From IMG/VR virus record IMGVR_UViG_3300037585_004453, positions 1 through 23,342 of that record: a stretch of 23,342 nt of DNA; one strand, 5' to 3'. Source of the DNA: a virus. Under the pieces are notes generated by a model. It was not told where the DNA came from, searched no databases, and worked only from the letters and a program-made list of their open reading frames with translations. Below are positions 8,309-14,812 of the stretch, piece by piece; the first letter of the stretch is position 1, and each line of letters begins with the position of its first letter. Both the position numbers and the translations under genes were made by a program.

Positions 8309-8759
8309 GGATTATCTTAAAGAAGATGAACTAGATGAAACAAGCACATCCGGAGCGACTCCAGGATACCAAACTCCATTTGCATTTGGTGATGATAGTG
8401 AAGGATCCAAAAAGAAACGAAAAAACTATTCTACCTCAAGCACTGGATATAAAGTAGTAGGAGAAAATAAAATGAAGCACTCAGATATTATCAAACATAC
8501 TTTAGGATTAAGTGAAGTAACGTATAAAACGTATAAGCAAGATGAGTCAATGTCTCAGAAGAAAAAGGTAAATCTTGCTATTAAAGAAATGAGTAGAAAG
8601 TTATACGAAATAGAACGAGCAGTTTCCCAAAATATAAAGTTAAAGACGGAAGTAGGTGTAGAAGGAAGATCTTATTGGAAAGCTACAAAGCAAAGATTGG
8701 GAAAGATTTCTGAACGTCTAGTTAAGATAGCAGGAAGTATTAGAGAGTTGGGATCGTAA
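8274..8759 (+). CDS. Unknown head-module protein with SGATPGYQTPFAFG motif
   Basis: 161 residues. An acidic N-terminus (LDKLFEDYLKEDELDE) leads into TSTSGATPGYQTPFAFG (residues 24-40), a Gly/Pro motif I associate with other phage structural-module proteins. A basic linker (KKKRKN) and a helical C-terminal half with EMSRKLYEIERAVSQN follow. The start lies inside the upstream gene and has its own SD (GGAGCTAAAGAATG). The end overlaps the following start by one base. Size and position are consistent with a prohead-core component, and IxE/LxE sequences that could be protease sites are present. That is suggestive only, since such tripeptides are common. Confidence 0.7.
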   Translation: MSLQDELDKLFEDYLKEDELDETSTSGATPGYQTPFAFGDDSEGSKKKRKNYSTSSTGYKVVGENKMKHSDIIKHTLGLSEVTYKTYKQDESMSQKKKVNLAIKEMSRKLYEIERAVSQNIKLKTEVGVEGRSYWKATKQRLGKISERLVKIAGSIRELGS

Positions 8760-9106
8760 TGAAACAGCTCGATGAAAAATTATCTTCAGCAGCTAAGGTA
8801 GCTATTGGTGCATTGATATATCAGCAAGTCAAAAAGATGAAGCAGAATATCAATTTGGCAAATAAAAAGGCAGATCTTGCTAATAGTGAGATTGAAAAGA
8901 AGGAAAAAGAAATAAACGACCTTCAAAAGCGATTACAGACGGTAGCATCAGCGGGAGAAGACTTAGGGAAAGCTATTATCAACAGGCCTAGCGGTGGATT
9001 TGAAAAATCTCAATTAGATCAGATACGAAAGATGATTAGAAAAGAGGTTGGAAGGATTCTTTTTGATATTTATAAACTAAGAAACGCGTGGGCAAATAGA
9101 TCCTAA
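8759..9106 (+). CDS. Small coiled-coil protein upstream of prohead protease
   Basis: 115 residues, starting within the previous stop codon (TAATG). Residues about 15-68 form a strong coiled-coil pattern (KKMKQNINLANKKADLAN, then SEIEKKEKEINDLQKR). A Gly-rich hinge (SAGEDLGKAIINRPSGG) and a basic amphipathic helix at the end follow. The initial hydrophobic run KVAIGALIY is too short for a certain membrane segment. It sits in the operon with two other unknown genes between portal and protease, so a scaffold or core role is plausible. The gene's end also carries a promoter-like octamer for the protease gene. Confidence 0.65.
   Translation: MKQLDEKLSSAAKVAIGALIYQQVKKMKQNINLANKKADLANSEIEKKEKEINDLQKRLQTVASAGEDLGKAIINRPSGGFEKSQLDQIRKMIRKEVGRILFDIYKLRNAWANRS
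9067..9074 (+). promoter_or_regulatory. TATTTATA box inside gene end, upstream of protease gene
   Basis: TTTTGATATTTATA is embedded in the last 40 bases of the preceding coding region (encoding FDIYK), 43 nt before the protease ATG. It matches the extended form TTTTGATATTTATA found before phoH, which argues that it is functional and not just codon-driven. Confidence 0.4.
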
Positions 9107-9117
9107 GGAGACGACAA

Positions 9118-9729
9118 ATGGCAAAAGAACTTTTAATAGATTATACAACATTCCAAATAACACCTCAGATGATTAAAGAATCTGAAGAAGCTAACGGAGG
9201 ACGTGTTATTGTACAAGGAGTGTTGCAAAGATCTGGAGCAAAAAATCAAAACGGAAGAGTTTATCCAAAAGATATTTTAGCTCGTGAAGTGGAAAATTAT
9301 AAAAAGGTTCAAATAGCTGAGAGAAGAGCTCTTGGAGAATTAGATCATCCAGAATCATCTGTAGTAAATTTACAAAATGTTTCACACAACGTACAAGATG
9401 TATGGTGGAAAGGAGATGATGTAGTAGGAAAAGTAGAGATTCTAGGAACACCGTCAGGAAATATACTAAAAGAATTACTAAAAGCAGGTATTAAATTAGG
9501 AATATCTAGTAGAGGGTTAGGATCAGTTAAATCAATAGGTGAAAACACGGTAGCGGTAGAAGATGATTTTGAATTGATATGTTGGGACTTTGTTTCAAAT
9601 CCTTCAACGCATGGAGCTTTTATGGCACCAGTAAATGAAGGTGTAAATAACCAAGCAAGTGAATGGGACGTATGTGATAAGTATTGCAAAACGAATTCAA
9701 TCATTCGTGATATATTAGGAGATCTATAA
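9118..9729 (+). CDS. gp21: Prohead core protease (T4 gp21 homologue)
   Basis: 203 residues against 212 in T4. Serine protease of the herpesvirus-assemblin-like fold that cleaves scaffold and capsid proteins after (I/L)xE during head maturation. The family signature NQNGRVYPKDIL is at 43-54. The catalytic His is expected at 77 (GELDHPESS) and the nucleophile Ser at 130 or 131 (LGISSRGLGSV). The strand with VGKVEILGTPSG lies between them, and the final conserved block is FELICWDFVSNPSTHGA. It has a strong SD (AAGGAGACGACAA) and a promoter-like octamer 43 nt upstream. Placed as in T4 between portal and scaffold, with extra small genes on both sides. Confidence 0.93.
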   Translation: MAKELLIDYTTFQITPQMIKESEEANGGRVIVQGVLQRSGAKNQNGRVYPKDILAREVENYKKVQIAERRALGELDHPESSVVNLQNVSHNVQDVWWKGDDVVGKVEILGTPSGNILKELLKAGIKLGISSRGLGSVKSIGENTVAVEDDFELICWDFVSNPSTHGAFMAPVNEGVNNQASEWDVCDKYCKTNSIIRDILGDL

Positions 9730-10019
9730 TGAGTAAATATGTAAATAAAAACGGTAAATTCAATCATGGAAAGTGGTTAAGAGAAAAATCAATACAAGGA
9801 TCGTTAAATGAAAACGCTGGTAGTGATTTTCAAAAGCAGTTTGAATTCAAAGCTGATGAGTTTATGGAAACTTACCTTACTCACTTCGAAATGATGGTAG
9901 ATGAAGATAAAATGCCGAGAAGTGAATTTAATAAATTAGACAAAATGTGGACGTCTTGTAAAAAAACAATGGAAAAAATGACCGATCAACTTAAAAAGAC
10001 ATCAACAAAGTACCTTTAG
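9729..10019 (+). CDS. Small unknown protein after the protease, 96 aa
   Basis: It begins within the protease stop (TAATG) with an SD inside the protease end (AGGAGATCTATAATG). The N-terminus is basic with KYVNKNGKFNHGKWLREKSI. The middle (about 30-58) is an acidic/aromatic helix, FQKQFEFKADEFMETYLTHF, and the C-terminus is lysine-rich (MTDQLKKTSTKYL). No known domain, signal or membrane segment. Tight coupling to the protease gene suggests a head-maturation accessory function, but no activity can be read from the sequence. Confidence 0.65.
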   Translation: MSKYVNKNGKFNHGKWLREKSIQGSLNENAGSDFQKQFEFKADEFMETYLTHFEMMVDEDKMPRSEFNKLDKMWTSCKKTMEKMTDQLKKTSTKYL

Positions 10020-10029
10020 GAGAAATATA

Positions 10030-10545
10030 ATGAAATTAAAAAAAATATACGAATCGTTTGAAAGCGATAGACCAAAAGTAACGAAGGAAGATAGAAAGGC
10101 TTTCTTAGAAAACATTAGCAATTTCTCCTCGTTCGGAAAAAATATCTATAGAGAAGCTTCTCTAAAAGAAACAGTACAATCTATCAAAGAATTAACGGAA
10201 ACAGCAGGACATATAGCTTTATCAGAAGGTGATGATTGGTTCGACAATATGTCAGTAAAAAGAGATATGACTGAAGTATCTCGAGCGACTAAATTATTTG
10301 AAAAAGCAGCAAAAGAAATGAGCGTTCTACAACAACGTACTGAATCTTTATATGAAGAGATAGGTATGAGATTATCTAAATATTTCGATATGAATGAAGC
10401 TACAGATCACATAGATGATACAGAAGCTGCAACTAAATTCGATGCAATGAAAGATAAAGATGTAGATAATGATGGTGAAGTAGACGATCAAGACTCTTAT
10501 TTACATCATAAATTAGGTGTAGTAGCAAAAAAATCGGATAAGTAA
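10030..10545 (+). CDS. Helical protein with a C-terminal EF-hand-type loop
   Basis: 171 residues with SD TAGGAGAAATATAATG. The body is helical (TVQSIKELTETAG; ATKLFEKAAKEM). Near the C-terminus is DVDNDGEVDDQD at 144-155, a full 12-residue EF-hand-like loop with acidic residues at positions 1, 3, 5, 9 and 12, Gly at 6 and Val at 8. It is followed by SYLHHKLGVVAKK, a helix as in a single EF-hand or dockerin-like half site. Similar DxDxDG tails appear in other marine T4-like phage proteins. Calcium binding is inferred from the motif. The position between protease and scaffold suggests a head or core component. Alternative: a purely structural loop. Confidence 0.7.
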   Translation: MKLKKIYESFESDRPKVTKEDRKAFLENISNFSSFGKNIYREASLKETVQSIKELTETAGHIALSEGDDWFDNMSVKRDMTEVSRATKLFEKAAKEMSVLQQRTESLYEEIGMRLSKYFDMNEATDHIDDTEAATKFDAMKDKDVDNDGEVDDQDSYLHHKLGVVAKKSDK

Positions 10546-10550
10546 ATTAA

Positions 10551-11147
10551 ATGGCACGTGTAACTAAATCTACGTTAAAAGGATATTTTCAAAAGGGAAG
10601 TATTCCATCTCAAACAGAGTTTGAGAGTTTAATTGATACGACAGCAGCACCAACATCAACATCTGTGGATTATGGTACTGGAGTTCAAGGGACTGGTGAT
10701 ACATACCAACTAGATATAGCAGAACTCAATGGCGAAAAAATCACAACGGTTATTATGGATCTTCAAGGGTTGAGTGGATCAGCTGCGGATAATGGAATTA
10801 TAGGAATAAGTGGATCAGACTCTAGCTATCTATTAAAGTGGGATACTGCGATTCATGGGAATCTATACAAAGTTGACTTAGGTTGTGGAGAAACCTTAGC
10901 TGGATCGGTGAATGATGTAGATCTTGCATTCTCAGCTTCAATTCAAAGTACATTTGCAACTGTGACTCAAAGTAATGCAGTAATACTTACTTCAGATTCA
11001 GCACGAGACTCAGGTGAGTTCAAAACTACATCAACTATAACGGGAGTGCCATCTACCGATGATTATATATACATGACGAATGGTACATCAGGAACTGCGG
11101 GTATATACACAGCAGGAAAACTTATTATAAAATTCTACGGAATATAG
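10551..11147 (+). CDS. Fibre- or decoration-like structural protein, 198 aa
   Basis: The N-terminus VTKSTLKGYFQKGSIPSQ followed by TEFESLID (residues 4-29) matches a short helical motif, seen in many phage virion proteins, of the type K..L...F..G..PT...F..LID. It usually precedes a beta-rich region. The rest (about 40-198) is Gly/Ser/Thr/Asp-rich with alternating hydrophobics, ending GIYTAGKLIIKFYGI, consistent with a small beta-sandwich fold. The start is only 5 nt after the previous stop, with weak SD similarity. A capsid-surface or head-fibre role is likely given the neighbouring head genes; a tail role is possible. Confidence 0.65.
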   Translation: MARVTKSTLKGYFQKGSIPSQTEFESLIDTTAAPTSTSVDYGTGVQGTGDTYQLDIAELNGEKITTVIMDLQGLSGSAADNGIIGISGSDSSYLLKWDTAIHGNLYKVDLGCGETLAGSVNDVDLAFSASIQSTFATVTQSNAVILTSDSARDSGEFKTTSTITGVPSTDDYIYMTNGTSGTAGIYTAGKLIIKFYGI

Positions 11148-11179
11148 TTGCAAAATCAAAAAATATTTCTTATATTTAG

Positions 11180-11187
11180 TATAAATA
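11180..11187 (+). promoter_or_regulatory. TATAAATA, canonical T4-like late box before the bS21 gene
   Basis: This is the only exact TATAAATA I found on the + strand. It lies 24 nt before the bS21 ATG. It overlaps AATAAATTTATT (11184-11195), a perfect palindrome, so the element could also act leftward. The surrounding 65 bases are extremely AT-rich and carry no SD. Confidence 0.4.
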
Positions 11188-11211
11188 AATTTATTAACAA
11201 AAATTGTACGT

Positions 11212-11565
11212 ATGCAAAAAGACAAAGGCAGTAGCCAAGATGGAAGGAGAGATAGTGGTCCTCCTCACAAAAATTTCAAAAAAGGATTTCGTAGACCAAG
11301 ACGTGGTAAACACGAATACTTCATACCAGGAGCACTTGGTATAAAGGTATTGGATGGTAATATTGAGCTAGCACTCAAAAAACTCAAAAAAGAGATGAAG
11401 GAAGCTGGAGTAATATCGGAGTATAGAGAACGTAGGTATTACACTAAAAAATCTCAAGTAAAGAGAGTTAAGATGGAAGAAGCTCAACGTTGGCAAAAGA
11501 AGCTTGATAGAGATAGAGCTAGATATGACAGGAATACAGTCTGGGATTTCAGAAAAATCCGATAA
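11212..11565 (+). CDS. rpsU: Ribosomal protein bS21 homologue with N-terminal extension
   Basis: 117 residues. Residues about 43-100 match bS21: KVLDGNIELALKKLKKEM, then KEAGVISEYRERRYY and KKSQVKRVKMEEAQR. This is the first helix, the AGV/L turn, the RRxxY block and the basic second helix of the family, which in E. coli is 71 residues. An added N-terminus of about 42 residues is basic and Arg/Gly/Pro-rich (KKGFRRPRRGKHEYFIPG), and about 17 extra residues follow the core. bS21 binds the 30S platform next to the anti-Shine-Dalgarno end of 16S rRNA. Phage-encoded bS21 is known from aquatic phages. No SD precedes the ATG (only AT-rich sequence), unlike most neighbouring genes. A terminator follows 17 nt after the stop. 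It probably replaces host bS21 on ribosomes; that effect is inferred. Confidence 0.87.
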   Translation: MQKDKGSSQDGRRDSGPPHKNFKKGFRRPRRGKHEYFIPGALGIKVLDGNIELALKKLKKEMKEAGVISEYRERRYYTKKSQVKRVKMEEAQRWQKKLDRDRARYDRNTVWDFRKIR

Positions 11566-11582
11566 TTATAGCTAAAATGAAG

Positions 11583-11612
11583 AAAAAGAGTAGAGAAATC
11601 TACTCTTTTTTT
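11583..11612 (+). terminator. Rho-independent terminator after bS21
   Basis: Stem AGAGTAGA (11587-11594) and TCTACTCT (11599-11606) with a GAAA tetraloop, extended by A-T pairs and followed by a run of T. It closes the protease-to-bS21 group and separates it from the scaffold gene. Confidence 0.88.
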
Positions 11613-11623
11613 ATATGTATATA

Positions 11624-11631
11624 TATTTATA
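11624..11631 (+). promoter_or_regulatory. TATTTATA box for the scaffold/capsid unit
   Basis: It lies 11 nt past the terminator's T run, preceded directly by ATATGTATATA (11613-11623), a second recurring motif. It gives a 5' leader of roughly 120 nt ahead of the scaffold ATG. Its position just after a terminator makes it one of the most convincing copies. Confidence 0.55.
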
Positions 11632-11638
11632 TGTGAAT

Positions 11639-11728
11639 ACACTATCAATGATATAGTGTCTAACGAAATCAACAATAATATTGTTAGATTTCTTAAACAA
11701 ATTCTATTATAGCTCATCAATAGCTATA
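11639..11728 (+). promoter_or_regulatory. Triple-hairpin 5' leader of the scaffold gene
   Basis: Three consecutive inverted repeats. ACACTAT/ATAGTGT (11639-11659, loop 7). GAAATC-AACAAT/ATTGTT-GATTTC (11665-11692, loop 3, one bulged A, 12 bp). TATAGCT/AGCTATA (11708-11728, loop 7). None is followed by a T run, so they are not terminators. The first begins 8 nt after the promoter-like octamer, so it would sit at the transcript's 5' end. A role in mRNA stability or control of the abundant scaffold and capsid message is inferred. Confidence 0.6.
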
Positions 11729-11760
11729 TTTCCAATTAAACATAATATAGGAGAAAAGTA

Positions 11761-12897
11761 ATGGACAAATTACTAAAAGAAGCAATCGCTGATGCTAAAG
11801 CTGTTAGAGAAACTGCTATAGCAAACGCAAAACTAGCTCTTGAAGAAGCGTTTACGCCAAAACTTCAATCTATGTTATCTGCAAAAATCCGTGAAGAAGA
11901 AGAAGAGGAAGTTGAAGATGTACCGGTTGAAGAACCAGTAGCTGAACCAGCTTTAGATTCTGAAGAAGAAGGGACTTACGAAGGAGAAGAAATGGAAATG
12001 TCTACTGGTGATGAAGAAGGCCACGAAGATGAAGAAATGGAAACTGCTGAAGAAGAAGAAATGGAAGCTCCAGCAATGGACGCAGCTGAAGAAGAAGGTG
12101 AAGAAATGGCACCGGAAATGGATGCGGCTGAAGAAGAAGAAGCTCCTGCAGACGATATGGAACTTGAAGCAATCATTAGAGAACTTGAAGATGAAATGGG
12201 AACTGAAGAAGAAATGGAAGATGAAGAACCAGTAGCAGAACAATCTGATTCATCAGGTGTTGGTAACGGCGACAATAAAGTTGTTGTAGCTGACGGCGAT
12301 GATGAAGAAAAAGCAGAGACTGAAACTTCACCTGGAAACACCATGGGATCTGAAGACGAAAACATGGACAAGATTTCTGAGAATGCAGAAGAAGGCGAAG
12401 AAGAACCAGTTGATCTAGAAGAAATCATCAAATCATTATCAGAAGACCAGTATACTGCTGGTGTAGATGACGGTGAAGCAGGTGAATCAGTAGAACAACC
12501 TGAGTCTCCAGTGGCAGAAGAAACTAAAAAACTGAAAGAAGCGTATGCTACTATCAGATTTATGAAAGATAAACTTTCTGAAGTTAATTTGCTAAACGCT
12601 AAACTATTATTTACAAACAAATTGTTTAGAAATAATGGTCTTGACGAAGGTCAAAAACTAAGAGTGATCGAAACTTTTGATAGAGCGGGATCAGTTAGAG
12701 AAGTAAAATTAGTTTACTCTACATTAGCTGAATCGCTTAAATACGATGCAAAAGCGACGAAGAAAGTTAAAAAAATTACAGAAGGTTTAGCATCAAAACC
12801 TTCAAAATCAACAAAACCTGCTGCTAAAGCAACACCTCTTAACGAAGGTAATGTAATGGCTGATAGGTTTAAGAAACTAGCTGGATTGATAAAATAA
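11761..12897 (+). CDS. gp22: Prohead core scaffolding protein (T4 gp22 homologue)
   Basis: 378 residues against 269 in T4. Forms the internal core around which the capsid assembles and is then degraded by the prohead protease. The N-terminal helix MDKLLKEAIADAKAVRETAI continues to about 45. A very acidic, low-complexity Glu/Ala/Met region (about 46-160) follows, then a mixed acidic linker. The conserved C-terminal part (about 255-325) includes VNLLNAKLLFTNKLFRNNGL and FDRAGSVREVKLVYSTLAES, and the end is MADRFKKLAGLIK, a motif shared with other T4-like core proteins. SD is AATATAGGAGAAAAGTA. The acidic repeat is nearly pure GAA/GAAGAA codons, which explains the large antisense and frame-shifted open frames there. 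Immediately precedes the capsid gene, as in T4. Confidence 0.88.
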   Translation: MDKLLKEAIADAKAVRETAIANAKLALEEAFTPKLQSMLSAKIREEEEEEVEDVPVEEPVAEPALDSEEEGTYEGEEMEMSTGDEEGHEDEEMETAEEEEMEAPAMDAAEEEGEEMAPEMDAAEEEEAPADDMELEAIIRELEDEMGTEEEMEDEEPVAEQSDSSGVGNGDNKVVVADGDDEEKAETETSPGNTMGSEDENMDKISENAEEGEEEPVDLEEIIKSLSEDQYTAGVDDGEAGESVEQPESPVAEETKKLKEAYATIRFMKDKLSEVNLLNAKLLFTNKLFRNNGLDEGQKLRVIETFDRAGSVREVKLVYSTLAESLKYDAKATKKVKKITEGLASKPSKSTKPAAKATPLNEGNVMADRFKKLAGLIK

Positions 12898-12930
12898 TAT
12901 CAACAGCTATAATTTATTAGGAGATAATAT

Positions 12931-14670
12931 ATGAACGTTTCAGGACTAATACAAGATGCTGGTAATACATACAACAAGCAACTTGACAAGACTCGTGCAT
13001 TAGTAGGAAAATGGGATAAGACCGGATTATTAGAAGGTATTGACCATGATTATGACAAGCACGGAATGGCCGTTCTTCTAGAAAACCAAGCTCGTCAATT
13101 GATTGATGAAGCTTCAACTGGTGGCAGAGGCACAGGCGCTTCTGGTTACGAGGAATGGTCGGGCGTTGCTCTTCCATTGGTAAGAAGAATTTTTGCCGAA
13201 ATCGCTGCAAAAGATTTTGTTAGCGTACAACCAATGAACTTACCATCAGGTCTAGTTTTCTGGTTAGATTTCAAATATGGTGGTTCAGTAGCTGGAGGAG
13301 CATTAAATGGTGCCTTCACTTTGAACGACACAACACAAACTCAAGCGGGTACTTTACATGGTACTACTGACGCTGCTGGTGATCCAACTGGTGGTTTATA
13401 TGGTGCAGGCTCGTACGGTTTTTCTATTAACAATATAGCAATTGATGACTTAGGTACAGTAGATGATCAATGTGCAACTGCAGCTGTAACTACAGCTCCA
13501 CAGTTATTCTCAGGATCTTCTGCTTTAGCTACTGACGCAGTATTTAACTGGGATTCAGATTTCTCTGCATCTTATCAATCTACACAAGGTGCAACAGGAA
13601 CTGGTGATGATACTATTAAGGTAATTAGAGTATTAGCATCTGATATCACTGATATGGACAAGGAAGGTATAAGAGCATTTGTTCTTAAATCTAACGGTAC
13701 TGGTGAAATCGCTGCTACTTTCCCTCAATTTACTAAATTAGTTGCTGCTGACGGTTCAGCTGGAACAACTCACGTACAGTTTGTTGTATCTGGTTCTATA
13801 ACTGGTGGTGAAACTGACTTAGGTATTGAATACCACAAAGCTCCAACTGATGTTAACAGAGGTGACTTTGAGCAAGATCAAGCAGGAACTCATGCAAATG
13901 CTGAAACTGACTTAGGTATTCCAGAAATTGATGTACAATTAAGAAGTGAAGCAATCGTTGCTAAGACTAGAAAGCTGAAAGCTGTATGGACTCCTGAGTT
14001 CGCACAAGACTTAAACGCTTACCACTCTATCGACGCTGAAGCTGAATTAACTTCTATGTTATCTGAGTACGTTTCTATGGAAATTGACTTAGAAATCTTA
14101 GACATGTTATTCAGAAATGCTTTAACTAAAGACTACTGGTCAGCTAAAATTGGTGAAACTTATGATGCTGGAACTTCAACATTCTCAGCAGCTGCTGCAG
14201 GACCTGAAGCTTATAATCAAGGTACTTGGTTCCAAACTTTAGGTACTAAGATCCAAAAAGTTTCTAATACTATTCACCAAAAAACTATGCGTGGTGGTGC
14301 AAACTTCTTAGTTTGTTCTCCAAAAGTTGCAACTATTCTAGAATCAATTCCAGGATATGCTGCTGATACTGATGGAAACAAATCTGACTTTGCAATGGGT
14401 GTTCAAAAAGTTGGTGCTCTTAATTCAAGATACCAAGTTTACAAAAACCCTTACATGTTAGAAAACCAAATCTTAATGGGCTTTAGAGGTGGACAATTCT
14501 TGGAAACAGGTGCTGTTTATGCTCCATATGTTCCATTGATTATGACTCCTCTAGTTTACGATCCGAAAAACTTCACTCCAAGAAAAGGTGTGATGACGCG
14601 TTATGCGAAAAAGATCGTTAGACCAGAATTCTATGGTGTTGTACAGATTAAAGGTTTAGACGCTATTTAA
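12931..14670 (+). CDS. gp23: Major capsid protein (T4 gp23 homologue)
   Basis: 579 residues against 521 in T4, HK97-type fold. The conserved N-terminal block is PLVRRIFAEIAAKDFVSVQP at about 83-102. It is preceded by QARQLIDE, where cleavage after Glu60 would fit the (I/L)xE specificity of the prohead protease and release a 60-residue propeptide. Later conserved regions include KTRKLKAVWTPEFAQDLNAY, the SMEIDLEILDMLFRNA segment, and the end block YAPYVPLIMTPLVYDPKNF with GVMTRYAKKIVRPEFYG. The middle (about 120-310) is Gly/Thr/Ala-rich and longer than in T4, likely an insertion exposed on the surface. SD is TTAGGAGATAATAT. A strong terminator follows 30 nt after the stop. Confidence 0.97.
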   Translation: MNVSGLIQDAGNTYNKQLDKTRALVGKWDKTGLLEGIDHDYDKHGMAVLLENQARQLIDEASTGGRGTGASGYEEWSGVALPLVRRIFAEIAAKDFVSVQPMNLPSGLVFWLDFKYGGSVAGGALNGAFTLNDTTQTQAGTLHGTTDAAGDPTGGLYGAGSYGFSINNIAIDDLGTVDDQCATAAVTTAPQLFSGSSALATDAVFNWDSDFSASYQSTQGATGTGDDTIKVIRVLASDITDMDKEGIRAFVLKSNGTGEIAATFPQFTKLVAADGSAGTTHVQFVVSGSITGGETDLGIEYHKAPTDVNRGDFEQDQAGTHANAETDLGIPEIDVQLRSEAIVAKTRKLKAVWTPEFAQDLNAYHSIDAEAELTSMLSEYVSMEIDLEILDMLFRNALTKDYWSAKIGETYDAGTSTFSAAAAGPEAYNQGTWFQTLGTKIQKVSNTIHQKTMRGGANFLVCSPKVATILESIPGYAADTDGNKSDFAMGVQKVGALNSRYQVYKNPYMLENQILMGFRGGQFLETGAVYAPYVPLIMTPLVYDPKNFTPRKGVMTRYAKKIVRPEFYGVVQIKGLDAI

Positions 14671-14700
14671 TAGTTAACTATTGATAATTGATTTATTAAG

Positions 14701-14728
14701 AGACCCGCCTAGTGCGGGTCTTTTTTTT
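14701..14728 (+). terminator. Strong rho-independent terminator after the capsid gene
   Basis: GACCCGC (14702-14708) pairs with GCGGGTC (14714-14720) around a CTAGT loop and is followed by eight T. It is the most GC-rich stem seen in the window's intergenic DNA. An open frame reading through it into phoH is not the true phoH start. Confidence 0.95.
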
Positions 14729-14751
14729 GCTTGTATATACGTATATTTTGA

Positions 14752-14759
14752 TATTTATA
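14752..14759 (+). promoter_or_regulatory. TATTTATA box for phoH
   Basis: TTTTGATATTTATAC lies 23 nt beyond the capsid terminator and 53 nt before the phoH ATG. A hairpin AAGGATA/TATCCTT (14763-14779, loop TAT) begins only 4 nt downstream, near the expected transcript start. Upstream is ATATACGTATAT (14735-14746), a perfect palindrome. Confidence 0.55.
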
Positions 14760-14812
14760 CTAAAGGATATATTATCCTTGTAATCCTAAACCCAAATAAT
14801 AGGAGAGTTCAC

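Noticed and set aside
9345-9767. 140-codon - strand frame over the protease gene
   Set aside because: Antisense shadow of a well-supported gene; no SD and no recognisable protein.
12008-12235. 75-codon Lys/Trp-rich + strand frame inside the scaffold gene
   Set aside because: Frame-shifted shadow of the GAAGAA repeat region; composition is an artefact of the repeat.
11976-12620. 214-codon Ser-rich open frame on the - strand across the scaffold gene
   Set aside because: It is the antisense of GAA-rich scaffold codons (TTC/TCT repeats). It has no SD, and the + strand gene is well supported.
14681-14812. 44-codon N-terminal extension of phoH from the ATG at 14681
   Set aside because: It runs through a strong terminator and the promoter region, has no SD, and the PhoH family begins at the SD-led ATG 14813.
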